Assembly (NCBI GenBank): GCA_012274225.1
Contig: JAAOZX010000016.1
Coordinates: forward strand, 1-32,664
DNA from: Comamonadaceae bacterium
GTDB lineage: Bacteria; Pseudomonadota; Gammaproteobacteria; Burkholderiales; Burkholderiaceae_C
DNA length: 32,664 nt
Reading direction: 5' to 3'
Shown here: positions 1-14,975 of the stretch, piece after piece
Layout of the letters: the number at the start of each line of letters is the position of its first letter
How positions within the stretch are numbered: the first letter of the stretch is position 1
Notes under the pieces: model-generated
Databases searched by the model: none
What the model saw: only the letters and a program-made list of their open reading frames with translations
Told to the model about the DNA's origin: nothing
Made by a program: the position numbers and the translations under genes

Positions 1-79
1 AGGCTTTGCATCCCGCAGGGCGCACGTTGGGCCGCACTTCCAGCACCCAACGCAAGTTAAAACATTCAAGGAAACTGCA

Positions 80-343
80 ATGACCGCTTTGAACAAGGCC
101 GAAGTCGTAAAGGCCAACGCGCGCGGCGCGAACGACACGGGCAGCCCGGAAGTGCAAGTCGCACTGCTGACGGCCCGCATCAACGAACTCACTCCCCACT
201 TCAAGACCCACGCCAAGGACCACCATGGCCGGCGCGGCCTGCTGCGCATGGTGAACCGCCGCAAGAGCCTGCTGGCGTATCTCAAGAACAAGGATGCCGA
301 GCGCTACACGGCGCTGATCGGCAAGCTGGGCCTGCGCAAGTAA
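80..343 (+). CDS. rpsO: 30S ribosomal protein S15
   Basis: 87-aa ORF with typical S15 sequence ([49 protein letters not shown]); GGAAA ribosome-binding site upstream; followed by pnp. Confidence 0.98.
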   Translation: MTALNKAEVVKANARGANDTGSPEVQVALLTARINELTPHFKTHAKDHHGRRGLLRMVNRRKSLLAYLKNKDAERYTALIGKLGLRK

Positions 344-362
344 GCGGGACGGAATTGCCAGG

Positions 363-398
363 GCGCCTGAGTTAGTTCACCGCTAGCTCAGGCGCTTT
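363..398 (+). terminator. rpsO-pnp intergenic hairpin, possible terminator or processing site
   Basis: GCGCCTGAGTTAG (363-375) pairs with CTAGCTCAGGCGC (383-395), 13 bp with one G-T wobble, 7-nt loop, then a short CTTTGT tail. Confidence 0.6.
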
Positions 399-604
399 GT
401 ACTTCGGAGACGGCAAGACGAATGCGCGCTGTGTCATTCCACCAGGGGCCTTCAGGCAAGGCTGCTGCTGGAATGGCATCGTGTTCGACACCGCCATCCT
501 CTCCGGGCAGAAAGCGCAGCCTGATGCGCTCTTAGTCAGTTGGTGACACAGCAGATTGCCGGGCAATCCTGATCCGTCCCACAAAGTCAGAACGAGAGAT
601 CAAC

Positions 605-2893
<2,289 letters not shown>

Positions 2894-2953
2894 AGCATTC
2901 TCGGTTGGACCGCGGCGCGGCCTTTTGCGGGCGCGCCGCAGCCGGAGAAGACC

Positions 2954-3952
2954 ATGAAAGCCGTTGAAATCAGCGCCTTTGGCAAGCCCGACGTTCTGCG
3001 TCTGGGCGAGCGGCCCGACCCCGTCGCGGGGCCGGGCGAACTGTTGATTCGTGTCGCCGCCAGCGGCGTGAACCGGCCGGACGTGCTCCAGCGCACCGGA
3101 AACTACCCGGTGCCGCCGGGCGCGTCGGACATCCCCGGCCTGGAAGTCGCGGGCGAGATCGTCTCGGGCGACGCGCAGGCGATGGCGCAGTCCGGCCTGA
3201 AGGTCGGCGATCGCGTTTGCGCCCTGGTGGCCGGTGGCGGTTACGCGCAGCTTTGCGTGGCGCCCGTGGGCCAGTGCCTGCCGGTGCCTCAGGGCCTCAC
3301 CGACATCGAAGCGGCCTCTCTGCCGGAGACCTTTTTCACCGTCTGGAGCAACGTGTTCGACCGCGTCAAGCTGCAGCCGGGCGAGACCCTGCTGGTGCAG
3401 GGCGGGACCAGCGGCATCGGCGTCACCGCGATCCAGTTGGCCAAGGCATTGGGATCCAAAGTCATCGCCACGGCCGGCAGCGACGCAAAGGTCAATGCGT
3501 GCATCCAGCTCGGGGCCGACCACGCGATCAACTACAAGACGCAGGACTTTGCCGAGGAAGCGAAGAAGCTCACCGGTGGCGCCGGGGTCAACGTGATCCT
3601 GGACATGGTCGCCGGCGCCTACGCCGCGCGCGAGGTGGAGTGCCTGGCCGAAGACGGCCGGCTGGTCATCATCGCCGTGCAGGGCGGCGTGAAGAGCGAA
3701 TTCAATGCCGGGGTGGTGCTGCGCAAGCGGCTCATGATCACCGGCTCGACGCTGCGGCCGCGGCCGGTGGCGTTCAAGGCCGCGATCGCCCAGGCCCTGC
3801 GCGCCAAGGTCTGGCCGCTGCTGGCCAGCGGCGCCATCAAGCCGGTGATCCACAGCACCTTCCCGGCGGCCGATGCGGCCAAGGCGCATGTACTCATGGA
3901 ATCGAACCAGCACATCGGCAAGATCGTGCTGACCTGGGGGCAGGCCGCATGA
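2954..3952 (+). CDS. NAD(P)H quinone oxidoreductase-like zinc-independent MDR family protein
   Basis: 332 aa; MDR/QOR pattern ([53 protein letters not shown]). Confidence 0.92.
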   Translation: MKAVEISAFGKPDVLRLGERPDPVAGPGELLIRVAASGVNRPDVLQRTGNYPVPPGASDIPGLEVAGEIVSGDAQAMAQSGLKVGDRVCALVAGGGYAQLCVAPVGQCLPVPQGLTDIEAASLPETFFTVWSNVFDRVKLQPGETLLVQGGTSGIGVTAIQLAKALGSKVIATAGSDAKVNACIQLGADHAINYKTQDFAEEAKKLTGGAGVNVILDMVAGAYAAREVECLAEDGRLVIIAVQGGVKSEFNAGVVLRKRLMITGSTLRPRPVAFKAAIAQALRAKVWPLLASGAIKPVIHSTFPAADAAKAHVLMESNQHIGKIVLTWGQAA

Positions 3953-4692
3953 AAAAACTGATCGCCGGCAACTGGAAGATGAACGGCAGCCTCGCTGCCA
4001 ACGACGCGCTGGTGCGCGAGCTGGTCCGCGGACTGGATGGCAACGCCGGCTGCACCGTGGCGGTCTGCGTGCCCGCGCCTTACCTCGCTCAGGTCCAGGC
4101 GCTGCGTGCGGGCACGCCGCTGGAGCTCGGTGCCCAGGACGTCTCCGAGCAGGCCGAAGGCGCGTACACCGGTGAGGTGTCGGCCGCCATGCTCAAGGAG
4201 TTCGGCGTGCGCTACGTGATCATCGGTCACTCCGAGCGCCGCCAATACCACGGCGAAACCGACGCTGTCGTGGCGGACAAGACCAAAGCCGCGCTCGCGG
4301 CAGGGATCACCCCGATCGTCTGCGTCGGCGAGACCTTGGTCCAGCGGGACGCCGGCCGGACGGTGGACATCGTCAAACGGCAGATGGCGGCCGTCATCCA
4401 CACCAACGGCCACTGCATCAGCGAAATCGTGGTCGCTTACGAGCCGGTCTGGGCCATCGGGACCGGCAAGACCGCATCGCCGGACGAGGTGCAGCAGGTA
4501 CACGCCGTGCTGCGCGCACAGCTCAAGGCGGCCACGTCGCACGCCGACCGCGTCCGCATTCTCTACGGCGGCAGCATGAACGCGGCCAACGCGGCGTCGC
4601 TGCTGGCCCAACCCGACATCGACGGCGGGCTGATCGGCGGCGCGTCGCTCAAGGCCCCCGATTTCCTGCAGATCGTCCGCGCGGCGCGCTGA
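3949..4692 (+). CDS. tpiA: triosephosphate isomerase
   Basis: Starts [37 protein letters not shown] and [11 protein letters not shown] motifs; 4-nt ATGA overlap with the upstream gene. Confidence 0.97.
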   Translation: MKKLIAGNWKMNGSLAANDALVRELVRGLDGNAGCTVAVCVPAPYLAQVQALRAGTPLELGAQDVSEQAEGAYTGEVSAAMLKEFGVRYVIIGHSERRQYHGETDAVVADKTKAALAAGITPIVCVGETLVQRDAGRTVDIVKRQMAAVIHTNGHCISEIVVAYEPVWAIGTGKTASPDEVQQVHAVLRAQLKAATSHADRVRILYGGSMNAANAASLLAQPDIDGGLIGGASLKAPDFLQIVRAAR

Positions 4693-4728
4693 TGCACGCA
4701 GCCATAAGCACCAGGAGTTGAACCTCTC

Positions 4729-5142
4729 ATGAATTTTGTCCTTACCGCGATCCTCGCCGTGCAGATGCTGACGGCGCTTTCGATGATCGGCCTGATCCTG
4801 GTCCAGCACGGAAAGGGCGCCGACATGGGCGCCGCTTTCGGCAGTGGCAGCTCGGGCAGCCTGTTCGGTGCCAGCGGCAGCGCCAACTTCCTGTCGCGCA
4901 CCACCGCTGTGCTCGCGGCGGTGTTCTTCGCCTGCACCTTGCTGCTGGCCTATTTCGGCAACCTGCGCGCGCCCGAGTCGGGCAGCGTGCTCGAACGCGC
5001 CGCGGTCACGGCCCCGGCGCCGGCGGCTTCGGGCGCAGCCGCCCAGATTCCGGCCACCGCAGCACCCGCGCCGGCACCTTCCACGGCGGTCGTGCCGCCA
5101 GCGCCCGCCGCGTCCGGCGCCGCGCAGATACCGGCCCGCTGA
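4729..5142 (+). CDS. secG: preprotein translocase subunit SecG with Ala/Pro-rich C-terminal tail
   Basis: SecG pattern (LIGLILVQHGKGADMGAAFGSGSSGSLFGASGSANFLSRTTAVLA); tpiA-secG-tRNA-Leu-nuoA order. Confidence 0.95.
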   Translation: MNFVLTAILAVQMLTALSMIGLILVQHGKGADMGAAFGSGSSGSLFGASGSANFLSRTTAVLAAVFFACTLLLAYFGNLRAPESGSVLERAAVTAPAPAASGAAAQIPATAAPAPAPSTAVVPPAPAASGAAQIPAR

Positions 5143-5324
5143 AGTTCAATCGCTCCGCCGTGCGCGAGCCGTCGCGCGGCGTTGCTCGTGGCGGCTATTT
5201 CCCACTTTGCGATTGATGTGGCGCAACTGGACCGTGTAAGTTTCGCGTTGATTTCAGGGTAAACTCTGAGCCTGACCGGACGGTAAAAAAACAGGCTTTC
5301 CTCGGGTCTGTCCGGGCAGAAACC

Positions 5325-5409
5325 GCCGTCGTGGTGAAATTGGTAGACACGCTATCTTGAGGGGGTAGTGGCGAAAGCTGTGCGAGTTCGAGTCTCGCCG
5401 ACGGCACCA
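5325..5409 (+). tRNA. tRNA-Leu (GAG anticodon), CCA encoded
   Basis: Acceptor GCCGTCG/CGACGGC, anticodon arm CTATC-TTGAGGG-GGTAG, variable arm typical of Leu, T-arm GAGTTCGAGTCTC, discriminator A plus CCA. Confidence 0.95.
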
Positions 5410-5468
5410 ACAAGAACAGCCTGCCGGGCACGGATCGGCCGGCAAAAAAGAGCGGACGCAGACTCAAG

Positions 5469-5840
5469 ATGAATCTTGACCAGTATCTCCCTGTCCTCCT
5501 GTTTCTCCTGGTTGGCCTCGGCGTCGGCGTGGCGCCCATGGCGATGGGTTGGTTGTTCAGCTCCATCCTCGGCTTCCAGCGGCCCGATGCGGCCAAGAAT
5601 TCCCCCTACGAGTGCGGCTTCGATGCGTTCGACGACGCGCGCATGAAGTTCGACGTGCGCTACTACCTCGTCGCCATCCTGTTCATCCTGTTCGACCTGG
5701 AGATCGCCTTCCTGTTTCCCTGGGCCGTCTCGCTCAAGGACATCGGCCCGCTGGGCTTCTGGTCGGTGATGGTGTTCCTGGCGATCCTGGTCGTGGGTTT
5801 CGTGTACGAATGGAAGAAGGGCGCGCTCGACTGGGAGTGA
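5469..5840 (+). CDS. nuoA: NADH-quinone oxidoreductase subunit A
   Basis: NuoA motifs ([44 protein letters not shown]). Confidence 0.97.
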   Translation: MNLDQYLPVLLFLLVGLGVGVAPMAMGWLFSSILGFQRPDAAKNSPYECGFDAFDDARMKFDVRYYLVAILFILFDLEIAFLFPWAVSLKDIGPLGFWSVMVFLAILVVGFVYEWKKGALDWE

Positions 5841-5890
5841 AGTCCCGGCCCACGCGTTTGCCCCAAGGAAACATCTAGGAATCAGCGGTT

Positions 5891-6394
5891 ATGGCAAACG
5901 AAGACGTTGTAAACCCCCCCGGCAGAGGCCTTCTCGACAAGGGCATGGTCACGACGACCGTGGACCTGGTCATCAACTGGGCCAAGACCGGATCGCTCTG
6001 GCCGATGACGTTCGGCCTCGCCTGCTGCGCCGTCGAGATGATGCATGCCGGCGCCGCGCGCTACGACATCGACCGCTTCGGCATGCTGTTTCGGCCCAGC
6101 CCGCGCCAGTCCGACCTGATGATCGTCGCGGGCACGCTGTGCAACAAGATGGCCCCGGCGCTGCGCCGCGTGTACGACCAGATGGCCGAGCCGCGCTGGG
6201 TCATCTCCATGGGAACCTGCGCCAACGGCGGCGGTTACTACCACTACAGCTACTCGGTGGTGCGGGGCTGCGACCGCATCGTCCCCGTCGACGTCTATGT
6301 GCCGGGCTGCCCGCCGACCGCCGAGGCGCTGCTGTACGGGATCATCCAGCTGCAGCAGAAGATCCGCCGCACGCAGACCATCGCCCGGGCCTGA
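5891..6394 (+). CDS. nuoB: NADH-quinone oxidoreductase subunit B
   Basis: [43 protein letters not shown]. Confidence 0.97.
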   Translation: MANEDVVNPPGRGLLDKGMVTTTVDLVINWAKTGSLWPMTFGLACCAVEMMHAGAARYDIDRFGMLFRPSPRQSDLMIVAGTLCNKMAPALRRVYDQMAEPRWVISMGTCANGGGYYHYSYSVVRGCDRIVPVDVYVPGCPPTAEALLYGIIQLQQKIRRTQTIARA

Positions 6395-6404
6395 AGGAAT
6401 CACG

Positions 6405-7013
6405 ATGACCCTCTTCGCCGTCGACCCGCAAGCCCTGAAGGAAACGCTGGCCAGCACGCTCGGGACATTTGCCAAGAGCATAGACCTCAAGCTCGGCGAG
6501 CTCACCGTGGTGGTGGGCGCCGCTGATTACCTGAAAGCCGCCAGGCTGTTGCGCGATTCGCCGGGCTGCCAGTTCGAGCAACTGGTCGACCTGTGCGGCG
6601 TCGACTACAGCGAATACGGCATGGGCGGCTGGGAGGGCCCGCGCTACTGCGCGGTCTCGCACCTGCTCTCGGTCAGCCTGAACCAGCGCGTGCGGCTGAA
6701 GGTGTTCGCGCCGGACGACGACATGCCGTTGCTGGATTCGCTGACCAGCCTGTGGAGCTCGGCGAACTGGTTCGAGCGCGAGGCGTTCGACCTGTATGGC
6801 GTGATCTTCGAAGGCCATCCGGACCTGCGACGCATCCTCACCGACTACGGGTTCATCGGCCATCCGTTCCGCAAGGACTTTCCGATGGAAGGCCATGTCG
6901 AGATGCGCTACGACGCCGAGCGCCGGCGCGTGATCTACCAGCCGGTGACGATCGAGCCGCGCGAGATCACGCCGCGCATCATCCGCGAAGAAAACTACGG
7001 CGGCCTGCAATAG
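6405..7013 (+). CDS. nuoC: NADH-quinone oxidoreductase subunit C
   Basis: NuoC 30-kDa signature ([39 protein letters not shown]); ATG at 6405 within the longer ORF. Confidence 0.95.
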   Translation: MTLFAVDPQALKETLASTLGTFAKSIDLKLGELTVVVGAADYLKAARLLRDSPGCQFEQLVDLCGVDYSEYGMGGWEGPRYCAVSHLLSVSLNQRVRLKVFAPDDDMPLLDSLTSLWSSANWFEREAFDLYGVIFEGHPDLRRILTDYGFIGHPFRKDFPMEGHVEMRYDAERRRVIYQPVTIEPREITPRIIREENYGGLQ

Positions 7014-7021
7014 GTTTGACC

Positions 7022-8275
7022 ATGGCAGAAATCAAGAACTACACCCTGAACTTCGGCCCGCAGCACCCGGCCGCGCATGGCGTGCTGCGCCTGGTGCTCG
7101 AGCTCGATGGCGAAGTGATCCAGCGCGCCGACCCGCACATCGGCATGCTGCACCGGGCGACCGAGAAGCTGGCCGAAACCAAGACCTACATCCAGGCGCT
7201 GCCCTACATGGACCGGCTGGATTACATGTCGATGATGTGCAACGAGCACGCCTACTGCCTGGCCGTGGAGAAGATGCTGGACATCGAGGTTCCGATCCGC
7301 GCCCAGTACATCCGCGTGATGTTTGCCGAGATCACGCGCGTCCTGAACCACTTGCTGTGGCTGGGCGCCTCCGGGCTGGACTGCGGCGCCATGAACGTGC
7401 TGCTGTACTGCTTTCGCGAACGCGAAGACCTGTTCGACGTGTATGAGGCGGCGTCCGGCGCCCGGATGCACGCGGCCTATTTCCGTCCGGGTGGCGTCTA
7501 CCGCGACCTGCCCGACACCATGCCGCAGTACAAGGTCAACAAGATCCGCAACGAGCGCGCGGTGCGCCAGCTCAACGACAACCGCCAGGGCACGCTGCTC
7601 GATTTCATCGACGACTTCACCAAGCGCTTCCCGCACTACATCGACGAATACGAGACCCTGCTCACCGAGAACCGCATCTGGAAGCAGCGCATGGTGGGCA
7701 TCGGAGTGGTCTCGCCGGAGCGGGCCCTGAGCATGGGATTCACCGGTCCGATGCTGCGCGGCTCGGGCTTCGCATGGGACCTGCGCAAGAAGCAGCCGTA
7801 CGACGCGTACGCGCAGATGGATTTCGACATCCCGATCGGCAAGACCGGCGACTGCTACGACCGCTACCTGGTGCGGGTCGAAGAGCTGCGCCAGTCCAAC
7901 CGCATCATCAAGCAGTGCGTGGACTGGCTGAAGGTGAATCCGGGACCGGTCATCACCGACAACCACAAGGTTGCGCCGCCCAGCCGCGAATCCATGAAGT
8001 CCAACATGGAGGAACTGATCCACCACTTCAAGCTCTTCTCGGAGGGCTTTCGCGTGCCCGAGGGCGAAGCGTATGCGGCCGTCGAGCATCCCAAGGGCGA
8101 GTTCGGGATCTATTTCGTCAGCGACGGCGCCAACAAGCCCTACCGCATGAAGATCCGGCCGCCGGGGTTCGTGCACCTGTCCGCCATGGACGAGATGGCG
8201 CGCGGCCACATGATCGCCGACGCCGTGGCGGTGATCGGCACCTTGGACATCGTGTTCGGAGAAATTGACCGATGA
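7022..8275 (+). CDS. nuoD: NADH-quinone oxidoreductase subunit D
   Basis: [31 protein letters not shown], 49-kDa subunit; ATG at 7022. Confidence 0.97.
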   Translation: MAEIKNYTLNFGPQHPAAHGVLRLVLELDGEVIQRADPHIGMLHRATEKLAETKTYIQALPYMDRLDYMSMMCNEHAYCLAVEKMLDIEVPIRAQYIRVMFAEITRVLNHLLWLGASGLDCGAMNVLLYCFREREDLFDVYEAASGARMHAAYFRPGGVYRDLPDTMPQYKVNKIRNERAVRQLNDNRQGTLLDFIDDFTKRFPHYIDEYETLLTENRIWKQRMVGIGVVSPERALSMGFTGPMLRGSGFAWDLRKKQPYDAYAQMDFDIPIGKTGDCYDRYLVRVEELRQSNRIIKQCVDWLKVNPGPVITDNHKVAPPSRESMKSNMEELIHHFKLFSEGFRVPEGEAYAAVEHPKGEFGIYFVSDGANKPYRMKIRPPGFVHLSAMDEMARGHMIADAVAVIGTLDIVFGEIDR

Positions 8276-8810
8276 GTTCGGAACCCAACAGAGAACCCGC
8301 GCCGGCATTGTCGGCGGCGACCCGCGCGCTTTTCGATCGCGAGATCGCCAAGTACCCGGCGGACCAGAAGCAATCGGCCGTGATGGCGTGCCTGCGCATC
8401 CTGCAGGCCGAGCGCGGCTACATCAACCTGGCCACCGAGGAGCAGGTCGCCCAGTACCTCGGCATGCCGCCGATCGCGGTGCACGAGGTCACGACCTTCT
8501 ACAACATGTACAACCAGCGGCCGGTCGGTCGCTACAAGCTCAACGTCTGCACCAACCTGCCGTGCCAGTTGCGTGACGGCGCCCGCGCGCTGCGCCACCT
8601 CGAGCACCGGCTGGGCATCAAGATGGGCGAAACCACGTCGGACGGCCTGTTCACCCTGCAGCAGGCGGAGTGCCTGGGCGCCTGCGCCGACTCGCCGGTG
8701 ATGCTGGTCAACGACAGCACCATGTGCAGCTTCATGAGCAACGACAAGCTGGATCAGTTGATCGAGGGCTTGCGCGCCGCGGGTGTTTCCGAATCCAAGG
8801 CGGGCCAGCT

Positions 8811-8814
<4 letters not shown>
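8272..8814 (+). CDS. nuoE: NADH-quinone oxidoreductase subunit E
   Basis: Thioredoxin-like [2Fe-2S] subunit ([26 protein letters not shown]); overlaps nuoD by 4 nt. Confidence 0.96.
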
Positions 8815-10214
<1,400 letters not shown>

Positions 10215-10229
10215 TCGGAACACAAAACT

Positions 10230-12365
10230 ATGATTGAGATTGAACTCGACGGTCAGAAGGTGGAGATCACCGAGGGCAGCATGATCATGCATGCGGCCGA
10301 CAAGGCGGGCACCTACATCCCGCACTTCTGCTATCACAAGAAGCTGTCCATCGCGGCCAACTGCCGCATGTGCCTGGTCGAGGTCGAGAAAGCGCCCAAG
10401 CCGATGCCGGCGTGCGCCACGCCCGTCGCCAAGGGCATGATCGTCCGCACCAAGAGCGACAAGGCCCTGAAGGCCCAGCAGTCGGTGATGGAGTTCCTCC
10501 TGATCAATCACCCGCTGGACTGCCCGATCTGCGACCAGGGCGGCGAGTGCCAGCTGCAGGATCTGGCCGTCGGCTACGGCGCCGGCGCGTCGCGCTATGA
10601 AGAGGAAAAGCGTGTCGTGCTGCACAAGGACGTCGGCCCGCTGATCTCGATGGAAGAAATGAGCCGCTGCATCCACTGCACCCGCTGCGTGCGCTTCGGC
10701 CAGGAGCTGGCCGGGGTGATGGAGCTGGGAATGATCCACCGCGGTGAGCATTCCGAGATCACCACCGTGCTGGGCGACACCATCGACTCCGAGGTGTCCG
10801 GCAACATGATCGACCTGTGTCCGGTCGGCGCGCTGACCAGCAAGCCGTTCCGCTACCAGGCCCGCAACTGGGAGCTGTCGCGCCGCAGGTCGGTCAGCCC
10901 GCACGACTCCACCGGTGCCAACCTGATCGTCCAGGTCAAGAACAACAAGGTCATGCGGGTCCTGCCGTTCGAGAACGAGGAGGTCAACGAATGCTGGTTG
11001 GCGGACCGTGACCGCTTCTCGTATGAAGCGCTGAACTTCGGGGAGCGCCTGACCCAGCCGATGATCAAGCACGGCGGAGAATGGAAACCGGTCGACTGGC
11101 AGACGGCGCTGGAATACGTGGCCAATGGCCTGCGCCAGATCAAGGCCGATCACGGGGCGCAAAGCATTGGCGCGCTGGTCAGCCCCCACAGCACCGTCGA
11201 AGAGCTGTACCTGGCCGGCGCCCTGGTGCGCGGCTTGGGCAGCGAGAACATCGACTACCGCCTGCGCAACGCGCAATTCGCCCAGGCCGAAGGGGTCCGC
11301 TGGCTGGGCACCTCGATCGCGTCGCTGTCGAACCTGCAGGGCGTGCTGGTGGTGGGCTCCAACCTGCGCAAGGACCACCCGCTGTTCGCCATGCGAGTCC
11401 GCGCCGCGGCACGCAAGGGCGCCGTCGTGTCCGTGATCAACGATACGGCCAACGACTGGGCCATGCCCGTTGCCGCCTCAGTGGTCGCGCCGGCCGCCAA
11501 CTGGCTGCAGTCGCTGGCCGACGTGGCCGCCGCGGTGGCCGCCGCCAAGGGCAGTGCGGCTCCCGCCAAGGGCAACGCGACCGATGCCGCCAAGACGATC
11601 GCCCAGTCGCTGATCGCCGGCGAACGCAAGGCCATCCTGCTGGGCAGCGCGGCCGCGCACCATGCCAGCGCCGCGTCGCTGCTGGCCCTGGCCAACTGGA
11701 TTGGCGCGCAGACCGGCGCCAGCGTCGGCTACCTGACGGAGGCGGCCAACACGGTTGGCGCGCAGCTGGTCGGCGCGCTGCCGGGGCCCAAGGGCCTGAA
11801 CGCCGCTCAGATGCTGGCCGGCTCGCTCAAGGCCGTCATCCTGCTGAATAACGAGCCGGTGTTCGACTCGGCCGCCGGCCCCAACGCCGTCGCCGGGCTC
11901 GCCAAGACGGACATGGTCGTGAGCCTGAGCCCATTCAAGGCCAACATGGACATCGCCGACGTGATGCTGCCGATCGCGCCATGGACCGAAACCCCCGGCA
12001 CCTTCGTCAACGCCGAGGGCCGGGTGCAGAGCTTCCACGCCGTGGTCAAGGCGGCCGGCGAGGCCCGGCCGGCCTGGAAGGTGATCCGCGTGATCGCCAA
12101 CCTGCTGGGACTGCCCGGCTTCGGCTTCGAGTCGGCCCAGGAAGTTCTCACCGCCGCGCGCGGCGCCCAGGATGCCCAGGCCAGCCTGGTGCAGGGCGGG
12201 AAATTGAGCAACGCGACCTCCGCTGCAATCGACGGATCCGTCACGGCGGGCCAACCGGTGTCGGCTGCGATCTACCGGCTCGACGGCATCGTGCGCCGGG
12301 CACCGTCACTGCAGCTCACCGCCGACGGCCGGCTCGCCAACGTTCGAGAGGAGACGCCAGCATGA
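10230..12365 (+). CDS. nuoG: NADH-quinone oxidoreductase subunit G
   Basis: N-terminal Fe-S cysteine motifs ([35 protein letters not shown]) plus molybdopterin-oxidoreductase-like C-terminal part. Confidence 0.96.
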   Translation: MIEIELDGQKVEITEGSMIMHAADKAGTYIPHFCYHKKLSIAANCRMCLVEVEKAPKPMPACATPVAKGMIVRTKSDKALKAQQSVMEFLLINHPLDCPICDQGGECQLQDLAVGYGAGASRYEEEKRVVLHKDVGPLISMEEMSRCIHCTRCVRFGQELAGVMELGMIHRGEHSEITTVLGDTIDSEVSGNMIDLCPVGALTSKPFRYQARNWELSRRRSVSPHDSTGANLIVQVKNNKVMRVLPFENEEVNECWLADRDRFSYEALNFGERLTQPMIKHGGEWKPVDWQTALEYVANGLRQIKADHGAQSIGALVSPHSTVEELYLAGALVRGLGSENIDYRLRNAQFAQAEGVRWLGTSIASLSNLQGVLVVGSNLRKDHPLFAMRVRAAARKGAVVSVINDTANDWAMPVAASVVAPAANWLQSLADVAAAVAAAKGSAAPAKGNATDAAKTIAQSLIAGERKAILLGSAAAHHASAASLLALANWIGAQTGASVGYLTEAANTVGAQLVGALPGPKGLNAAQMLAGSLKAVILLNNEPVFDSAAGPNAVAGLAKTDMVVSLSPFKANMDIADVMLPIAPWTETPGTFVNAEGRVQSFHAVVKAAGEARPAWKVIRVIANLLGLPGFGFESAQEVLTAARGAQDAQASLVQGGKLSNATSAAIDGSVTAGQPVSAAIYRLDGIVRRAPSLQLTADGRLANVREETPA

Positions 12366-13438
12366 TCGACCAGATCTGGGGCCTGGGTAACGGCCTGATC
12401 GCAGCGCCGTGGTGGACCGGCATGGGCTGGCCGGTGATATGGACGCTGGTCAAGATCGTCATCGTGGTGGCGCCGCTGATGGGCGCCGTGGCCTACCTCA
12501 CGCTGTGGGAGCGCAAGGCGATCGGCTTCACGCAGATCCGCATCGGTCCCAACCGCATCGGCCCTTCGGGCCTGCTGCAGCCGATCGCCGACGCGGTCAA
12601 GTTGATGACCAAGGAACTGATCCTGCCGACGGTCGCCAACAAGGGACTGTTCTACGTCGGTCCGCTGATGACGATCACGCCGGCGCTGGTCGCCTGGGTC
12701 GTGATCCCGTTCGGCCCGGAAATCGCGTTGTCCAACATCAACGCCGGGCTGCTGTTCCTGATGGCGATCACCTCGATGGAGGTCTACGGCGTGATCATCG
12801 CCGGCTGGTCGTCCAATTCCAAGTACGCCCTGATGGGCGCGCTGCGCGCCTCGGCCCAGATGGTGAGCTACGAGATCGCCATGGGTTTCTGCCTGGTGGT
12901 GGTACTGATGGTCGCCGGCAGCATGAACATGACCGACATCGTCATGAGCCAGGGCCGCGGCATCGGCGTGTCCAACGGCATGAACTTCCTGTCCTGGAAC
13001 TGGCTGCCGCTGCTGCCGATCTTCGTCGTCTACTTCATCTCCGGGCTGGCCGAGACCAATCGGCATCCGTTCGACGTGGTCGAGGGCGAATCCGAGATCG
13101 TCGCGGGCCACATGATCGAGTACTCGGGCATGAGCTTCGGCCTGTTCTTCCTGGCTGAATACGCCAACATGTGGCTGGTCTCGATCCTGGCCGTCACCCT
13201 GTTCCTGGGCGGCTGGCTGCCGCCGTTCGAGTTCCTGTCCTTCATTCCCGGCTGGATCTGGCTGGGCATCAAGACCTTCATGGCCGTCACGATGTTCCTC
13301 TGGGTCCGCGCCTCGTTCCCGCGGTTCCGCTACGACCAGATCATGCGGTTGGGCTGGAAGATCTTCATCCCGGTCACGCTGGTCTGGCTGATCGTGGTGG
13401 GCGCCTGGATGCAGACCCCCTACAACATCTGGAAGTAG
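12362..13438 (+). CDS. nuoH: NADH-quinone oxidoreductase subunit H
   Basis: NuoH motifs ([52 protein letters not shown]); ATGA overlap with nuoG. Confidence 0.97.
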   Translation: MIDQIWGLGNGLIAAPWWTGMGWPVIWTLVKIVIVVAPLMGAVAYLTLWERKAIGFTQIRIGPNRIGPSGLLQPIADAVKLMTKELILPTVANKGLFYVGPLMTITPALVAWVVIPFGPEIALSNINAGLLFLMAITSMEVYGVIIAGWSSNSKYALMGALRASAQMVSYEIAMGFCLVVVLMVAGSMNMTDIVMSQGRGIGVSNGMNFLSWNWLPLLPIFVVYFISGLAETNRHPFDVVEGESEIVAGHMIEYSGMSFGLFFLAEYANMWLVSILAVTLFLGGWLPPFEFLSFIPGWIWLGIKTFMAVTMFLWVRASFPRFRYDQIMRLGWKIFIPVTLVWLIVVGAWMQTPYNIWK

Positions 13439-13457
13439 ATCGGAGAAGTACCCCGCC

Positions 13458-13979
13458 ATGTCTACCCATACCACCACCACCCCGAACACGCCGTTCTCGC
13501 TGAAGGACTTTTTGTCCAGCTTCATGCTGATCGAATTGTTCAAGGGACTGGCCGTCACCGGCAAGTACGCCTTCAGCCGCAAGATCACGGTGCAGTTCCC
13601 GGAAGAAAAGACGCCGCTGTCGCCGCGATTTCGCGGCCTCCATGCGCTGCGCCGCTACGAAAACGGCGAGGAGCGCTGCATCGCCTGCAAGCTGTGCGAG
13701 GCCGTCTGCCCGGCCCTGGCGATCACCATCGAGTCGGACCAGCGCGCCGACGGCACCCGCCGCACGACCCGCTACGACATCGACCTGAACAAGTGCATCT
13801 TCTGCGGCTTCTGCGAGGAAAGCTGCCCGGTCGACTCGATTGTCGAGACCCACATCCTGGAATACCACGGCGAAAAGCCCGGCGACCTGTATTTCACCAA
13901 GGACATGCTGCTGGCCGTGGGCGACCGCTACGAGGCCGAGATCGCCGCCAACAAGGCCGCGGACGCCAGGTACCGCTGA
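13458..13979 (+). CDS. nuoI: NADH-quinone oxidoreductase subunit I
   Basis: Two [4Fe-4S] motifs ([24 protein letters not shown]). Confidence 0.97.
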   Translation: MSTHTTTTPNTPFSLKDFLSSFMLIELFKGLAVTGKYAFSRKITVQFPEEKTPLSPRFRGLHALRRYENGEERCIACKLCEAVCPALAITIESDQRADGTRRTTRYDIDLNKCIFCGFCEESCPVDSIVETHILEYHGEKPGDLYFTKDMLLAVGDRYEAEIAANKAADARYR

Positions 13980-14012
13980 AGAAAACGCCGAGCCCAGAAC
14001 AACGGAACCACC

Positions 14013-14660
14013 ATGGATATCAGAACCGGCTTCTTCTACCTGTTCTCAGCGCTGCTGCTGTTTGCATCTTTCCGCGTGATCACCGCGCGCAACCCCGTGT
14101 TCGCGGCGCTGTTCCTGGTGCTGGCCTTCTTCCAGGCCGCGGCGATCTGGCTGCTGCTGCGGGCCGAGTTCCTGGCAATCACGCTGGTGCTGGTCTACGT
14201 CGGCGCCGTGATGGTGTTGTTCCTGTTCGTGGTGATGATGCTGGACATCGACGTCGACAGCCTGCGCGCCGGCTTCTGGAAGCATTTCCCGCTGGCGGCG
14301 AGCGTCGGCGTGCTGATCGCGCTGGAGATGGCGGCGGTGCTGATGGGGGGCTTTCGCATGGGCGAGGAGCCCGGCGCGGTGCCGGTCGCGGCGCAGGGTG
14401 CCGTGCAATTCTCCAACACCCGCGAACTGGGCAAGCTGCTGTACAGCCAGTACCTGTACCCGCTGGAAGTGGCGGCGGTGATCCTGCTGGTGGGCATCAT
14501 CGCGGCCATCGCGCTGACGCTGCGCCAGCGCAAGGACAGCAAGTACACCGACCCGTCGCAGCAGGTGCGCGTGCACGCACGGGATCGCAAGAACCTGATC
14601 AAGATGCCGCCCACCACGGTGGCAACGCCCCGCGCGGGCGCCGCGGAGACCAAGGCATGA
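14013..14660 (+). CDS. nuoJ: NADH-quinone oxidoreductase subunit J
   Basis: NuoJ-like membrane protein ([51 protein letters not shown]). Confidence 0.95.
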   Translation: MDIRTGFFYLFSALLLFASFRVITARNPVFAALFLVLAFFQAAAIWLLLRAEFLAITLVLVYVGAVMVLFLFVVMMLDIDVDSLRAGFWKHFPLAASVGVLIALEMAAVLMGGFRMGEEPGAVPVAAQGAVQFSNTRELGKLLYSQYLYPLEVAAVILLVGIIAAIALTLRQRKDSKYTDPSQQVRVHARDRKNLIKMPPTTVATPRAGAAETKA

Positions 14661-14965
14661 CGCTCACCCTCGGACATTTCCTGGCGCTGGGCGCCATGCT
14701 GTTCAGCCTCTCGGTGATCGGCATCTTCCTGAACCGGCGCAACCTGATCGTGCTGCTGATGGCGATCGAGCTGATGCTGCTGGCCGTCAACATGAACTTC
14801 GTCGCGTTCTCCTATTACCTGGGCGACATGCACGGCCAGATCTTCGTGTTCTTCATCCTGACGGTGGCGGCCGCGGAGTCGGCTATCGGCCTGGCCATCC
14901 TGGTGCTGCTGTTCCGCAACAAGTCCAACCTCCTGGTCGACGAACTCAACACCCTCAAGGGCTGA
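14657..14965 (+). CDS. nuoK: NADH-quinone oxidoreductase subunit K
   Basis: 102-aa NuoK ([26 protein letters not shown]); ATGA overlap with nuoJ. Confidence 0.96.
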   Translation: MTLTLGHFLALGAMLFSLSVIGIFLNRRNLIVLLMAIELMLLAVNMNFVAFSYYLGDMHGQIFVFFILTVAAAESAIGLAILVLLFRNKSNLLVDELNTLKG

Positions 14966-14975
14966 GCACAACAAC

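Noticed and set aside
5410-5450. TGCCGG...CCGGCAAAAAAG hairpin downstream of tRNA-Leu
   Set aside because: A-tract follows on the plus strand, so it is not a rightward terminator; no minus-strand gene here would use it.
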